Position numbers and translations under genes: made by a program. Shown here piece by piece: positions 11,221-21,655 of a stretch of 55,063 nt of DNA (position 1 is its first letter; each line of letters begins with the position of its first letter). The notes under the pieces are model-generated. The model was not told the origin of the DNA and did not search any database. It saw only the letters and a list, made by a program, of their open reading frames with translations. The DNA is from Lysinibacillus capsici (GTDB lineage: Bacteria; Bacillota; Bacilli; Bacillales_A; Planococcaceae), in NCBI RefSeq assembly GCF_003367505.1, contig NZ_PXXX01000017.1, positions 1 through 55,063 on the forward strand, given 5' to 3'.

Positions 11221-11253
11221 AAATCTGTTAGAGAAATCGGGATTAAATTATTT

Positions 11254-11262
11254 TGATATAAT
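11254..11262 (+). promoter_or_regulatory. extended -10 promoter candidate for tatD
   Basis: TGA-TATAAT at 11254-11262, no clear -35. It would give a leader of about 155 bases before tatD. In that leader, TTGTAATGA occurs twice with an 11-base period (11351 and 11362). Confidence 0.4.
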
Positions 11263-11425
11263 TTACGATGCGTGAAAAACTTGGTTTTATGGGCCCGAAG
11301 AACTACTTGTGGTAATGTCGATTAAGTGGAATGTCACAATGTCGAATAGTTTGTAATGAAATTGTAATGATCACGAAAAATATGAAATAATAAATTTTAA
11401 TAAAATCAATGTTAGGAGAATGAAG

Positions 11426-12196
11426 ATGTTTATAGATACACACGTACATTTAAACGCAGATCAGTATGAGGAAGATCTTCAAGAAGTGATTGATAGAGCT
11501 CTTGAAGCTAAAGTAGAACGAATGGTAGTTATTGGTTTCGACCGTAAAACCATTGAGAGAACAATGCAATTAATAGAGCAATATGATTTTGTTTACGGTG
11601 TCATTGGCTGGCATCCAGTAGACGCTATTGATTGTACTCAACAAGATTTAGAGTGGATTGAGCAATTAGCTTCACATCCAAAAATAGTTGGCATTGGTGA
11701 AACGGGATTGGACTACTATTGGGATAAGTCTCCAAAAGACGTTCAACAGGAACTTTTTCGCAAGCAAATTCAATTAGCTCAAAAGATCAATTTACCAATC
11801 GTTATTCATAATAGGGATGCAACAGGTGATGTTGTACAAATTTTACGTGAAGAAAATGCTGCATCCGTAGGGGGTGTTATGCACTGCTTTAGTGGAAGTG
11901 TAGAAACAGCGCGTGAATGTATAGCAATGAATTTTATGATTAGTCTTGGGGGACCAGTGACATTTAAAAATGCACGTCTACCAAAGGAAGTAGCTACAGA
12001 AATAGCTCTTGAGCATTTGATGATTGAAACAGACGCTCCTTATTTAGCTCCACATCCACATCGAGGTAAGCGCAATGAACCCGCTTTCGTGCCTTTAGTT
12101 GCTGAGGAAATCGCACGTTTGAAAGGGTTGACAATTGAGGAAATTGCACAAGCAACTACAGCCAATGCGAAAAATTTTTTTGGGATTGACAATTAA
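11426..12196 (+). CDS. tatD: TatD family metal-dependent deoxyribonuclease
   Basis: TIM-barrel hydrolase of the TatD group; family members act as 3'-5' exonucleases on DNA or RNA. The 256 residues keep the metal ligands: THVHL (H6, H8), GETGLDYYWD (E92), the HNRDA histidine, MHCFSG, and ETDAPYLAP. ATG at 11426 is chosen over ATG at 11420 because AGGAGA is only then at a workable distance and relatives begin M-L/F-I/F-DTH. It precedes yabE and rnmV, the usual Bacillales order (yabD). Confidence 0.93.
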   Translation: MFIDTHVHLNADQYEEDLQEVIDRALEAKVERMVVIGFDRKTIERTMQLIEQYDFVYGVIGWHPVDAIDCTQQDLEWIEQLASHPKIVGIGETGLDYYWDKSPKDVQQELFRKQIQLAQKINLPIVIHNRDATGDVVQILREENAASVGGVMHCFSGSVETARECIAMNFMISLGGPVTFKNARLPKEVATEIALEHLMIETDAPYLAPHPHRGKRNEPAFVPLVAEEIARLKGLTIEEIAQATTANAKNFFGIDN

Positions 12197-12207
12197 CTAG
12201 CTTAGAT

Positions 12208-12323
12208 GCCTCCAATACAGGGTTTGTGGTTGGCAAAAAACAAGAAGTCAATTTTCAGAGAAATACTTTCGGGTTGACAGTGCCAAAACTAGTCCGTATA
12301 ATCCAACCTTGTATTAAGGAGGC
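12208..12323 (+). repeat. long-range inverted repeat around the yabE promoter
   Basis: Left arm GCCTCC + AATACAGGGTT (12208-12224), right arm AACCTTGTATT + AA bulge + GGAGGC (12305-12323). The 17 base pairs contain one G-U pair and enclose about 80 bases with a consensus promoter. The right arm contains the yabE ribosome binding site and is followed by GTTTTTT. A transcript reading in from tatD could fold this; one started at the internal promoter could not. Confidence 0.65.
12274..12302 (+). promoter_or_regulatory. yabE consensus sigma-A promoter
   Basis: TTGACA (12274-12279), 17-base spacer, TATAAT (12297-12302): both hexamers perfect. Start near 12309, giving a leader of about 23 bases. 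Confidence 0.9.
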
Positions 12324-12331
12324 GTTTTTTC

Positions 12332-13543
12332 ATGTCAAATAATTCCATGAAAAACTTGTTCTTAGGATCATTGAGGAGTAAGCAAACAGTGATAAGAATT
12401 ATCTCACTTGTCCTGTTTGTGTCTGTAATCTCTTTCGTGCTTTATCAAGGTACGAAAAAATCCGTTAAGCTTGAAGCAAATGGAGAAACAATCGAAGTAT
12501 CAACACATGCCAAAACTGTAGAACAATTATTACAAAATCAAAATATAGATATAGCAGAGCATGACAAAATTTCACCCTCTCTGAACACCAAAATTGTTAA
12601 TGGATTAGCAATTACATGGGAACAGGCAAAAGAAGTAACTATTTCAGTTGATGGAAATCAGTCAAAAGTTTGGACAACTGAAACACTTGTGAAGGACATT
12701 TTGAAGGAAGCAAATATTAAAGTATCTGAACATGACTCTTTAGCGCAAGGTCTAGATACTGAACTAGGAGCAGAAAACAAAATCGATATTCAAAAAGCGT
12801 TTCAAGTAGCGCTTGTCGATGGCGTAAATAAAAGACAAGTATGGTCCACTTCGACTACGGTCGCTAACTTTTTAAAACAACAAGGAATTCAGCTAAATGA
12901 ATTCGATCGTGTCGAAAATAACCTGGAGAACGTTATTACTCCGGAGAGTAAAATCACAGTAGTTCGCGTAGAAAAGGTTATCGATGTAGTGGAAGACTCT
13001 TTAGATTTCGCAGTTGAAAAGAAGCAGGATGCTTCATTGCAAAAGGGGAAACAAAAAGTAGTAGCAACGGGCGAGAAGGGTTCGATTTCTCGTACGTATG
13101 AGGTTGTCAAAGAAAACGGTAAGGTTGTGGCAAAAAACCTACAATCTGAGAAAGTTTTAAAAGAGCCGAAGAAACAAGTGGTTGCTGTAGGCACAAAAAC
13201 AATTGTTGCAAGTGCAGCAACTGTGTCACGTGGTTCAGCAGAGCCTACTAACGGAAAAGAATTTTATGTAACGGCAACAGCATATACACCATATTGCAAC
13301 GGTTGTACTGGTACATCAGCAACTGGTATAAACCTACGTTCAAATTCTGGCTTGAAGGTGATCGCAGTTGACCCTTCTGTTATTAAGTTAGGATCAAAGG
13401 TTTGGGTAGAAGGCTATGGAACTGCTATAGCTGGGGATACTGGTGGGTCAATTAAGGGTAATAAGATTGACATACTTGTACAAACAGATGCCCAAGCACG
13501 TAACTGGGGACGTAAGAAAGTGCGCGTTAAAGTATTAAATTAA
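12332..13543 (+). CDS. yabE: YabE: DUF348/G5/3D cell-wall protein (Rpf-like)
   Basis: Cell-surface protein related to resuscitation-promoting factors, probably a murein hydrolase acting on the wall. The 403 residues have a short basic head, one membrane segment or uncleaved signal (~23-39), three DUF348 repeats (~45-100, 100-155, 157-210), a G5 domain (~210-292) and a C-terminal 3D domain (FYVTATAYTPY to the end) with the three conserved Asp in AVDPSVI, AGDTGG and KIDILV. AAGGAGG precedes the ATG at normal distance. The gene has its own strong promoter. B. subtilis yabE is also controlled by an antisense RNA; no such promoter was identified here. Confidence 0.92.
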   Translation: MSNNSMKNLFLGSLRSKQTVIRIISLVLFVSVISFVLYQGTKKSVKLEANGETIEVSTHAKTVEQLLQNQNIDIAEHDKISPSLNTKIVNGLAITWEQAKEVTISVDGNQSKVWTTETLVKDILKEANIKVSEHDSLAQGLDTELGAENKIDIQKAFQVALVDGVNKRQVWSTSTTVANFLKQQGIQLNEFDRVENNLENVITPESKITVVRVEKVIDVVEDSLDFAVEKKQDASLQKGKQKVVATGEKGSISRTYEVVKENGKVVAKNLQSEKVLKEPKKQVVAVGTKTIVASAATVSRGSAEPTNGKEFYVTATAYTPYCNGCTGTSATGINLRSNSGLKVIAVDPSVIKLGSKVWVEGYGTAIAGDTGGSIKGNKIDILVQTDAQARNWGRKKVRVKVLN

Positions 13544-13581
13544 AAAAATTGTAAAATTAATCAAAATGTTTTTCACAAATG

Positions 13582-13626
13582 GAGCTTTCCTGTTTTGACT
13601 GGCGGGAAGGCTTCTTTATTATTTTT
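13582..13626 (+). terminator. terminator after yabE
   Basis: Stem 13582-13590 with 13605-13614 (one bulged T, one G-U), followed by TTTATTATTTTTTT. Confidence 0.65.
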
Positions 13627-13763
13627 TTAGCAAATGATGTTGTAGGTATGTAGAGAGAAAGTTGAATAAGATAAGCTCATCTGAACCTTGTATTCCTGTA
13701 CAAATCGTATAGAGCAGTTGTAAAATGGTCAGAAGATAAGGTAGATAGAAAAGAGGAGCCTTT

Positions 13764-15204
<1,441 letters not shown>

Positions 15205-15264
15205 AAATTTTTGTTAACAATTTTTCGGATATGTAAAAAAATATATTTTTTTATAAAAAATAAG

Positions 15265-15294
15265 TTGACAAGATTTATAAGAGGCTGATAAAAT
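15265..15294 (+). promoter_or_regulatory. veg promoter 1
   Basis: TTGACA (15265-15270), 18-base spacer, TAAAAT (15289-15294), behind a T/A-rich block that could act as an UP element. Confidence 0.7.
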
Positions 15295-15305
15295 ATTATA
15301 TTTTG

Positions 15306-15334
15306 TTGACATTTTTGGGCCATTAGCTTATACT
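15306..15334 (+). promoter_or_regulatory. veg promoter 2
   Basis: TTGACA (15306-15311), 17-base spacer, TATACT (15329-15334). With promoter 1 it forms a tandem, fitting the known high expression of veg. Confidence 0.8.
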
Positions 15335-15359
15335 TGTTATTAGTGAGGTGTAAGCGAAA

Positions 15360-15620
15360 ATGCCAAAAACTTTAGCGGACATTAAAAAGTCGTTGGATTG
15401 TCATTTGGGTAAACGTTTGCAATTAAAAGCAAACGGTGGTCGCAAGAAAACGGTTGAGTGTGCAGGGATACTACGTGAGACATATCGCGCCATCTTTGTA
15501 GTAGAGCTCGATCAAGAAGACAATACGTGCAAGCGCGTATCGTATAGCTACACAGATATTTTAACTGAAGCAGTAGAGATTACATTTTTAGACGAAGCAA
15601 AGGCTGCTGTCGCAAAATAG
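15360..15620 (+). CDS. veg: Veg protein
   Basis: Small, highly expressed protein of 86 residues; in B. subtilis it stimulates biofilm matrix genes by countering the repressor SinR. The sequence [17 protein letters not shown], the [19 protein letters not shown] core (given in parts) and the [13 protein letters not shown] end are characteristic; the fold is an SH3-like barrel. GAGGTG upstream, ATG start. It has two tandem promoters and a perfect terminator, so it is a single-gene unit. Confidence 0.95.
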   Translation: MPKTLADIKKSLDCHLGKRLQLKANGGRKKTVECAGILRETYRAIFVVELDQEDNTCKRVSYSYTDILTEAVEITFLDEAKAAVAK

Positions 15621-15648
15621 TTTCTAGTACTTATTTCTATATTTTAGA

Positions 15649-15685
15649 AACACTCATGTATATTAAAAATACATGAGTGTTTTGC
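15649..15685 (+). terminator. terminator after veg
   Basis: Perfect 13-bp stem (15649-15661 with 15669-15681), seven-base loop, TTTGCGTTTT after it. Confidence 0.85.
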
Positions 15686-15703
15686 GTTTTCACGGGCATA
15701 CTA
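15674..15703 (+). promoter_or_regulatory. sigma-G-like promoter for sspF
   Basis: -10 CATACTA (15697-15703) is a perfect sigma-G element; the -35 candidate TGAGTG (15674-15679) at 17 bases is imperfect and lies in the veg terminator arm. Confidence 0.5.
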
Positions 15704-15733
15704 AATTCGTCAGTTGTTAAAGGAGGAGTTTAT

Positions 15734-15913
15734 ATGCCTAGAAAAGGTATCATGTCACCTCGTTTAAAAGAAGAGATCGCAAAAGAACTTGGATTTTATG
15801 ATGTTGTGCAAAAGGAAGGCTGGGGCGGCATAAAAGCTCGTGATGCTGGTAATATGGTCAAACGTGCCATAGAAATGGCAGAACGGGCAAGTAGTGAGCA
15901 AGAGCGTAAGTAG
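15734..15913 (+). CDS. sspF: small acid-soluble spore protein SspF, alpha/beta type
   Basis: Forespore DNA-binding protein of 59 residues. The alpha/beta SASP motifs are visible: [19 protein letters not shown], the GPR-like region, then [21 protein letters not shown] (given in parts: [14 protein letters not shown]). ATG at 15734 follows AAAGGAGGAG; the frame is open further upstream but without a ribosome binding site. A sigma-G-type -10 precedes it, in line with late forespore expression. Confidence 0.93.
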   Translation: MPRKGIMSPRLKEEIAKELGFYDVVQKEGWGGIKARDAGNMVKRAIEMAERASSEQERK

Positions 15914-15951
15914 ACTGTTTTTGCTAAAATAGTCATCTTATAAAGTTTCAT

Positions 15952-15978
15952 TCAGCAGGGATGAAAATCCTTACTGAC
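15952..15978 (+). other. hairpin with GAAA tetraloop after sspF
   Basis: TCAGCAGGGAT (15952-15962), GAAA, ATCCTTACTGA (15967-15977 approx.): ten pairs with one mismatch. No T-run follows, so it is not an intrinsic terminator; it may protect the 3' end of sspF mRNA. Confidence 0.4.
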
Positions 15979-16002
15979 ACAACAAATACAACTGACGAGA
16001 GA

Positions 16003-16041
16003 GAGCCGTTACTCCGAATAGGGTAAACGGTTCTTTTTTTC
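16003..16041 (+). terminator. terminator before ispE
   Basis: Stem GAGCCGTT (16003-16010) with AACGGTTC (16026-16033), one G-U pair, and a T7 tail. Confidence 0.8.
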
Positions 16042-16133
16042 CATTTTCGTATTCTCAATATGGTAAAATAAAATGAATAATCTTGCGCGAAAAAAAGAAC
16101 TGTTTATACGTGTAGCTATAAGGAGGAAGAAAG

Positions 16134-17000
16134 ATGCTTTATGTAAAGGCGCCTGCAAAAATTAATTTAACATTAGATGTACTTTATAAAAGACCGGATA
16201 ATTTTCACGAAGTGGAGATGGTTATGACAACAGTCGATTTAGCTGATCGTATCAGTCTTGAATCTCGAGAAGATGGTGTTATTCAAATAATTTCAACAGA
16301 TAATTTTGTACCAAATGACCATCGTAATTTTGCTTATCAGGCAGCGCGTCTCATTAAAGATACATATGGCATTAGACAAGGTGTATCCATTACGATTGAA
16401 AAGGAAATCCCCATAGCAGCAGGACTCGCAGGAGGTAGTAGTGATGCAGCTGCAACATTAAAAGGGCTAAATGAACTGTGGGATTTAGGTTTATCAATAG
16501 ATGAATTAGCGGAACTTGGTGCTAAAATTGGTTCGGATGTTTCGTTTTGTGTTTACGGAGGCACGGCACTCGCTACAGGACGAGGCGAAAAAATAAAGGA
16601 ATTACCAGCTCCACCTAATTGTTGGGTTGTACTAGCTAAGCCTAAAATTGGTGTGTCGACAGCAGAAGTTTATGGGGGTCTTAAGGTTGAAGGACTGCAA
16701 CACCCCAATACACAGCAGATGATACAAGCTATAGAGACAAAAGATTATGAGCTATTATGTTCTTCATTAGGAAATGTTTTGGAAACTGTAACATTTAAGC
16801 TACACCCAGAAGTTGTGATGTTAAAGGAACAAATGAAGCGCTTTGGGGCAGATGCCACGCTAATGAGTGGAAGCGGTCCAACTGTATTTGGGCTAGTGGA
16901 TAGTGAAGCTCGTGTAAGTCGCATTTATAATGGTTTACGTGGTTTTTGTGAGGAAGTTTATGCAGTACGAATTTTGGGTGAGCGAAATACGCTTGCTTAG
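16134..17000 (+). CDS. ispE: 4-diphosphocytidyl-2-C-methyl-D-erythritol kinase
   Basis: GHMP kinase that phosphorylates CDP-methylerythritol in the MEP route to isoprenoids. The 288 residues show the N-terminal [13 protein letters not shown], the ATP-binding loop [14 protein letters not shown] (93-106) and the C-terminal [20 protein letters not shown] sits at good distance from the ATG. The order ispE-purR-ridA is conserved; purR follows after 56 bases. Confidence 0.96.
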   Translation: MLYVKAPAKINLTLDVLYKRPDNFHEVEMVMTTVDLADRISLESREDGVIQIISTDNFVPNDHRNFAYQAARLIKDTYGIRQGVSITIEKEIPIAAGLAGGSSDAAATLKGLNELWDLGLSIDELAELGAKIGSDVSFCVYGGTALATGRGEKIKELPAPPNCWVVLAKPKIGVSTAEVYGGLKVEGLQHPNTQQMIQAIETKDYELLCSSLGNVLETVTFKLHPEVVMLKEQMKRFGADATLMSGSGPTVFGLVDSEARVSRIYNGLRGFCEEVYAVRILGERNTLA

Positions 17001-17056
17001 AAACGCAAATTTGTGTTAATTTTACCTATAAATATTCGTGTTTAGGAGAGGGTCGC

Positions 17057-17890
17057 ATGAAATGGAAGCGTAGTGAACGACTAGTTGATATGACGTACTA
17101 CTTACTAGAACATCCACATCAGCTGATCCCGCTAACTTATTTTTCAGAACTATATCAATCTGCTAAGTCATCCATTAGTGAAGATTTAACGATTGTAAAA
17201 GAAACATTCGAAGAAAAAGGAATCGGGTTATTGATGACAGTGCCGGGTGCTGCAGGAGGAGTAAAGTATATTCCGAAAATGTCCGAGGCTGAAGTACGTT
17301 TAGTGATTCAAGATTTAAAAGCAGAGCTAGAACATTCAGATCGATTGTTACCAGGTGGTTACTTATTTATGACAGACTTGCTTGGAAACCCAGATTTAAT
17401 TAATCGTGTAGGAAAGGTCTTTGCTTCGGCCTTTGCAGATCAACAAATCGATGTCATAATGACAGTAGCAACTAAAGGGATATCCATCGCTCATGCCATT
17501 GCAAGACATTTAAATGTACCAGTGGTTGTTGTGAGAAGAGATAGTAAAGTAACAGAAGGTTCTACAGTAAGCATTAACTATGTATCTGGTTCTTCCAGAA
17601 GAATTCAGACAATGGTATTATCAAAAAGAAGCATGAAGAGTGGACAACGTGTATTAATTACTGACGACTTTATGAAGGTCGGCGGTACTATGAATGGCAT
17701 GAAAAATCTCTTAGAAGAGTTTGACTGTCAGCTAGCAGGCATTGCAGTGCTTGTGGAGGCTGAGCATGCGGACGAAACATTAGTAGATGATTATTATTCA
17801 CTTGTAAAGCTTCATGAAGTTAATGAAAAAGATCGAACAATTGCATTAAGTGAAGGTAACTATTTTTCTAAAAGGGGACATGACAAATGA
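17057..17890 (+). CDS. purR: purine operon repressor PurR
   Basis: Represses purine genes; PRPP binding releases it from DNA, (p)ppGpp competes for the same pocket. The 277 residues consist of an N-terminal winged helix (~1-72) and a phosphoribosyltransferase-like domain with the PRPP loop [12 protein letters not shown] (200-211). GGAGAGGG precedes the ATG. The stop overlaps the ridA start (ATGA). I did not find a paired PurBox upstream within the window. Confidence 0.95.
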   Translation: MKWKRSERLVDMTYYLLEHPHQLIPLTYFSELYQSAKSSISEDLTIVKETFEEKGIGLLMTVPGAAGGVKYIPKMSEAEVRLVIQDLKAELEHSDRLLPGGYLFMTDLLGNPDLINRVGKVFASAFADQQIDVIMTVATKGISIAHAIARHLNVPVVVVRRDSKVTEGSTVSINYVSGSSRRIQTMVLSKRSMKSGQRVLITDDFMKVGGTMNGMKNLLEEFDCQLAGIAVLVEAEHADETLVDDYYSLVKLHEVNEKDRTIALSEGNYFSKRGHDK

Positions 17891-18261
17891 AAGTAGTAGC
17901 AACAACAAATGCACCAGCAGCAATCGGACCATATTCACAAGGTATTATTGTTAACGGTATGTTTTATAGCTCTGGTCAAATTCCATTAACAGCTACAGGT
18001 GATTTAGTGGAAGGCGATATAACTGTACAAACAAATCAAGTATTTGCTAATTTAAAAGCTGTTTTAGCGGAAGCTGGAACTTCTTTAGATAATGTTGTGA
18101 AAACAACGGTCTTTATGAAAGATATGAATGACTTTGTAGCGATGAATGAAGTTTATGCAAATCATTTCGGTGATCATAAACCAGCTCGTTCAGCTGTAGA
18201 GGTAGCCCGTCTTCCGAAAGATGTAAAAGTAGAAATCGAAGTAATCGCAATCGTAAAATAA
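17887..18261 (+). CDS. ridA: RidA family enamine/imine deaminase (YabJ)
   Basis: Trimeric protein that hydrolyses reactive 2-aminoacrylate and related imines formed by PLP enzymes. The 124 residues show the family signature: [10 protein letters not shown] near the N-terminus, SGQIPL, and the substrate-binding Arg in [12 protein letters not shown] near residue 105. It overlaps purR by four bases and is probably translated with it; in B. subtilis YabJ supports PurR function. Confidence 0.95.
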   Translation: MKVVATTNAPAAIGPYSQGIIVNGMFYSSGQIPLTATGDLVEGDITVQTNQVFANLKAVLAEAGTSLDNVVKTTVFMKDMNDFVAMNEVYANHFGDHKPARSAVEVARLPKDVKVEIEVIAIVK

Positions 18262-18278
18262 ATAAAAAACTTATTAAG

Positions 18279-18319
18279 CTCACTAAAGAGAATCTTTATT
18301 CTTTTTAGTGGGTTTTTTT
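18279..18319 (+). terminator. terminator after ridA
   Basis: Fifteen-bp stem (18279-18293 with 18298-18312; G-U pairs included), CTTT loop, T7 tail. Ends the ispE-purR-ridA unit. Confidence 0.95.
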
Positions 18320-18414
18320 ACGCCGACAAACAATTGTCAAAAATTACGTATATAAGAAAAAATATTATTCTAATAAGTATTCAAATTTTTTAGAAAATTT
18401 GATAGACTATGAAA

Positions 18415-18441
18415 AGGAAAATATTCGGTAATTGAGAATAT
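18415..18441 (+). promoter_or_regulatory. sigma-H-like promoter for spoVG
   Basis: AGGAAAAT (18415-18422) and GAGAATAT (18434-18441), with 13 bases between the -35 block and GAAT, fit the sigma-H consensus. A long AT-rich stretch (18350-18410) upstream resembles the AbrB-binding region known at B. subtilis spoVG. Confidence 0.7.
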
Positions 18442-18483
18442 AATATTTTCATTTAGGCATCCAAGAAGAGAGGTGGTGAGAAA

Positions 18484-18786
18484 ATGGAAGTTACTGATGT
18501 GAGATTACGTCGGGTACAGACGGATGGTCGCATGCGTGCGATTGCTTCCATTACACTTGATAATGAGTTTGTTGTTCACGATATTCGTGTCATTGATGGA
18601 AATACTGGTTTATTTGTAGCTATGCCTAGTAAACGAACACCAGATGGGGAATTTAGAGATATTGCTCATCCAATTAATTCTGATACTCGAAATAAAATTC
18701 AGGAGATCATTTTAAACGAGTATCATAACTCTAGTGAAATAGAGGAAGCTGGTAAAGAAGAAGAATTAGAGGGAATCGGTGTGTAA
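18484..18786 (+). CDS. spoVG: septation / RNA-binding regulator SpoVG
   Basis: Small conserved protein that binds nucleic acid and affects septation, sporulation and other post-exponential traits. The 100 residues begin [11 protein letters not shown] and carry the typical [38 protein letters not shown] (given as two adjacent parts: [13 protein letters not shown] and [10 protein letters not shown]). The C-terminal ~20 residues are acidic. AGGTGG lies before the ATG. The sigma-H-type promoter and AT-rich flank suggest control by sigma-H and AbrB, whose gene is 10 kb upstream. Confidence 0.96.
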   Translation: MEVTDVRLRRVQTDGRMRAIASITLDNEFVVHDIRVIDGNTGLFVAMPSKRTPDGEFRDIAHPINSDTRNKIQEIILNEYHNSSEIEEAGKEEELEGIGV

Positions 18787-18847
18787 TAAATAGTAAATAA
18801 CTTACTTTTTAAGGATATGTTACAAACTTACGGTAAAAAAGATAGGA

Positions 18848-18881
18848 AGAACTCTTCTAGTTGGAAGGGTTCTTTTTATTT
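18848..18881 (+). terminator. terminator after spoVG
   Basis: Ten-bp stem (18848-18857 with 18864-18873, one G-U), then TTTTTATTTT. Confidence 0.85.
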
Positions 18882-18983
18882 TGATAAAAAGATAATATGA
18901 GCAATTTCAGGATATACTTCATGACATTCGAGCATAAGGTGCATTGGATTTAGGAATTCATGTTTTTGTCAACTCTACATGCC

Positions 18984-19012
18984 TTGAAAATAGATGAATT
19001 TTGCTATATAGT
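18984..19012 (+). promoter_or_regulatory. glmU sigma-A promoter
   Basis: TTGAAA (18984-18989), 17-base spacer, TATAGT (19007-19012), about 35 bases before the glmU start. Confidence 0.75.
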
Positions 19013-19047
19013 CATAAGAGAAAATGAGCGTATTGGAGGACTTACAG

Positions 19048-20418
19048 ATGAGCAATATTTTTGCTGTCATTTTGGCTGCAGGTCAAGGTACACGTATGAA
19101 GTCCAAATTATATAAAGTGCTCCATCCAGTATGTGGGAAACCAATGGTACAACATGTGGTGGATCATATTCAGACGTTAGATGTGAATCGCATTGTAACG
19201 GTTGTCGGACATGGTGCTGAAAAAGTGCAACAACAGCTTGGTGATAAAAGTGAGTATGTGCTGCAGGCTGAACAACTAGGTACAGCGCACGCTGTGCAAC
19301 AAGCAGAGGCCATTTTAGGTAATGAAGAAGGTACAACATTAGTTGTATGTGGAGATACACCACTAATTCGTCCTGAAACGATGCAAGCTCTATTCGAACA
19401 TCATCAAGCAAAGAATGCTAAAGCAACTATTTTAACTGCAATTGCTGAAAATCCAACTGGCTATGGCCGTATATTACGTGGCAGTAACGGACAGGTGGAG
19501 CAAATTGTTGAACAAAAGGATGCTTCAGCAGAGCAGCAATTAGTAAAAGAAATAAACACAGGCACATATTGCTTTGATAACAAATTATTATTTGAAACAT
19601 TGAAGCTTGTGAAAAATGATAATGCTCAAGGTGAATACTATTTACCAGATGTCATTGAAATTTTACAAAAGCAAGGTGATATTGTTGAAGCATATGTCAC
19701 TGATGATTTTGAAGAAACACTAGGTGTTAACGATCGCGTGGCTTTATCACAAGCCGAGACATTAATGCGTACAAGAATCAACGAGAAGCATATGCGGAAT
19801 GGTGTAACAATTATCCATCCTGAAACAACGCATATTAGTGCAGATGCAGTTATTGGGCGTGATACGGTGATTCAACCTGGCTCAATGATTGAAGGTGCTA
19901 CTGTGATCGGTGAAGATTGCATTATCGGGCCAAACACTCAAATCATAGATAGCCGCGTTGGTGATCGTACAACTATACATTCTTCAGTTGTCCGTGAAAG
20001 CGCTATTGCAGAGGATACTGCTATTGGGCCATTTGCTCATATTCGACCACTTTCAGACATCGGTAGTCATGTCAAAATTGGTAACTTTGTAGAAGTGAAG
20101 AAAAGCAAGCTAGATAACGGCTCGAAAGTTTCACATTTAAGTTATATTGGCGATGCTGAGATCGGTAGTAACGTCAATATTGGTTGTGGTTCCATTACAG
20201 TAAACTATGATGGAAAAAACAAGTTCAAAACAATTATTGAAGATGATGTATTTGTAGGATGTAATACTAACTTAGTAGCGCCAGTGAAAGTTGGAAAAGG
20301 TTCATTTATTGCAGCAGGTTCTACAATTACAAAAGAAGTTCCTGAAGATGCACTTGCCATAGCTCGTGCAAGACAAGAAAACAAACCGAATTATGTAAGC
20401 AAATTAAATTCAAAATAA
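19048..20418 (+). CDS. glmU: bifunctional GlmU: GlcN-1-P acetyltransferase / GlcNAc-1-P uridyltransferase
   Basis: Makes UDP-GlcNAc for peptidoglycan and teichoic acids in two steps. The 456 residues start with the uridyltransferase signature [15 protein letters not shown] (9-23) and end with a left-handed beta-helix of hexapeptide repeats (~residues 250-440; for example [34 protein letters not shown]) carrying the acetyltransferase site. ATG at 19048 follows GGAGGA; the longer frame from 19024 lacks a site. prs follows after 24 bases. Confidence 0.97.
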   Translation: MSNIFAVILAAGQGTRMKSKLYKVLHPVCGKPMVQHVVDHIQTLDVNRIVTVVGHGAEKVQQQLGDKSEYVLQAEQLGTAHAVQQAEAILGNEEGTTLVVCGDTPLIRPETMQALFEHHQAKNAKATILTAIAENPTGYGRILRGSNGQVEQIVEQKDASAEQQLVKEINTGTYCFDNKLLFETLKLVKNDNAQGEYYLPDVIEILQKQGDIVEAYVTDDFEETLGVNDRVALSQAETLMRTRINEKHMRNGVTIIHPETTHISADAVIGRDTVIQPGSMIEGATVIGEDCIIGPNTQIIDSRVGDRTTIHSSVVRESAIAEDTAIGPFAHIRPLSDIGSHVKIGNFVEVKKSKLDNGSKVSHLSYIGDAEIGSNVNIGCGSITVNYDGKNKFKTIIEDDVFVGCNTNLVAPVKVGKGSFIAAGSTITKEVPEDALAIARARQENKPNYVSKLNSK

Positions 20419-20442
20419 TTATCAACTAAACAGGAGGCCATC

Positions 20443-21402
20443 ATGCCGTATCATTATGCAAACTCACAATTAAAAATATTTTCACTTAACTCTAATAATC
20501 CATTAGCTCAAGAAATTGCGCAGGAAATGGGCGTAGAATTAGGTAAATCTTCTGTTAAGCACTTCAGTGATGGAGAGATTCAAATTAGCATTGAAGAAAG
20601 TATTCGAGGTTGTGATGTGTTTATCGTGCAGTCTACTTCTGCACCTGTAAACGAACATTTAATGGAGCTTTTAATTATGGTAGATGCAGTTAAACGTGCA
20701 TCTGCTCGTACAGTAAACGTTGTAATGCCTTATTATGGTTATGCACGCCAAGATCGTAAAGCAAAAGCGCGCGAGCCAATTACAGCTAAATTAGTGGCAA
20801 ACCTACTTGAAACTGCTGGTGCAACACGTGTTATCGTATTAGATTTACACGCACCTCAAATCCAAGGTTTCTTCGATATCCTAATCGACCACTTAATGGC
20901 AGTACCATTACTATCTGATTACTTCAAATCTAAAGGTATTCCAGGAGATGAGATCGTTATTGTTTCACCAGATCATGGTGGGGTAACACGTGCTCGTAAA
21001 ATGGCTGAACGATTAAAAGCACCGATTGCAATTATTGACAAACGTCGTCCGAAACCAAACGTTGCGGAAGTGATGAACATTGTTGGTAATGTTGATGGTA
21101 AAGTGGCAATCTTGATTGATGATATTATTGATACAGCAGGTACAATTACAATTGGGGCAGATGCGTTACGTGCTGCTGGTGCAAAAGAAGTTTACGCTTG
21201 CTGTTCACACCCTGTATTATCTGGTCCAGCAATTGAACGTATTGAAAACTCTGCTATTAAAGAATTAGTGGTGACAAATACAATTCAGCTTTCAGACGAG
21301 AAAAAATCTCCAAAAATTACAGAGCTTTCTGTAGCTAAATTAATGGCGGATGCTATCTCTCGCGTTTATGAAAATAAATCTGTAAGTACTCTATTTGATT
21401 AA
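20443..21402 (+). CDS. prs: ribose-phosphate pyrophosphokinase
   Basis: Makes PRPP from ribose-5-phosphate and ATP for nucleotide, His and Trp synthesis; PRPP is also the ligand of PurR encoded just upstream. The 319 residues show the signature [29 protein letters not shown], the flexible-loop [14 protein letters not shown], and the PRPP loop [13 protein letters not shown] from 223. CAGGAGG lies before the ATG. Co-transcribed with glmU, with a perfect terminator after it. Confidence 0.97.
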   Translation: MPYHYANSQLKIFSLNSNNPLAQEIAQEMGVELGKSSVKHFSDGEIQISIEESIRGCDVFIVQSTSAPVNEHLMELLIMVDAVKRASARTVNVVMPYYGYARQDRKAKAREPITAKLVANLLETAGATRVIVLDLHAPQIQGFFDILIDHLMAVPLLSDYFKSKGIPGDEIVIVSPDHGGVTRARKMAERLKAPIAIIDKRRPKPNVAEVMNIVGNVDGKVAILIDDIIDTAGTITIGADALRAAGAKEVYACCSHPVLSGPAIERIENSAIKELVVTNTIQLSDEKKSPKITELSVAKLMADAISRVYENKSVSTLFD

Positions 21403-21418
21403 TAAATATTGTAAGTAT

Positions 21419-21456
21419 AAGACCAATCTACTCTTTGAGTAGATTGGTCTTTTCTA
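21419..21456 (+). terminator. terminator after glmU-prs
   Basis: Perfect 15-bp stem (21419-21433 with 21437-21451), three-base loop, TTTT tail. Confidence 0.95.
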
Positions 21457-21508
21457 TATAAATTGGACACTATTTCATCAAGACGAAGAAATAGATGAGT
21501 GTTTTATG

Positions 21509-21536
21509 TGTGAGCCTTCTCACAAAGGGGTATAAT
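21509..21536 (+). promoter_or_regulatory. rplY/ctc promoter with a palindrome upstream
   Basis: TGTGAG-cctt-CTCACA (21509-21524) abuts GGGGTATAAT (TATAAT 21531-21536). GGGTAT fits a sigma-B -10 (ctc is a sigma-B gene in B. subtilis), TATAAT fits sigma-A, but neither has a convincing -35: GTTTTA at 21501 is 21 bases from GGGTAT, too far for sigma-B. The dyad sits where a -35 or operator would be. Confidence 0.45.
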
Positions 21537-21655
21537 AATAATGTGTCTTAATAATATTTACTCTACCTTAAACAAATAGAGCTAAGTATTATCATAGCCT
21601 ACAACGAATTATTGTTGAGGCGTAAATAATTTTCTTGGAAGGGGAATAAAGAAGT

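Noticed and set aside
11340..11346. TGTCGAA (0A-box core) upstream of tatD
   Set aside because: A lone 7-mer is expected several times in a window of this size, and tatD has no link to Spo0A.
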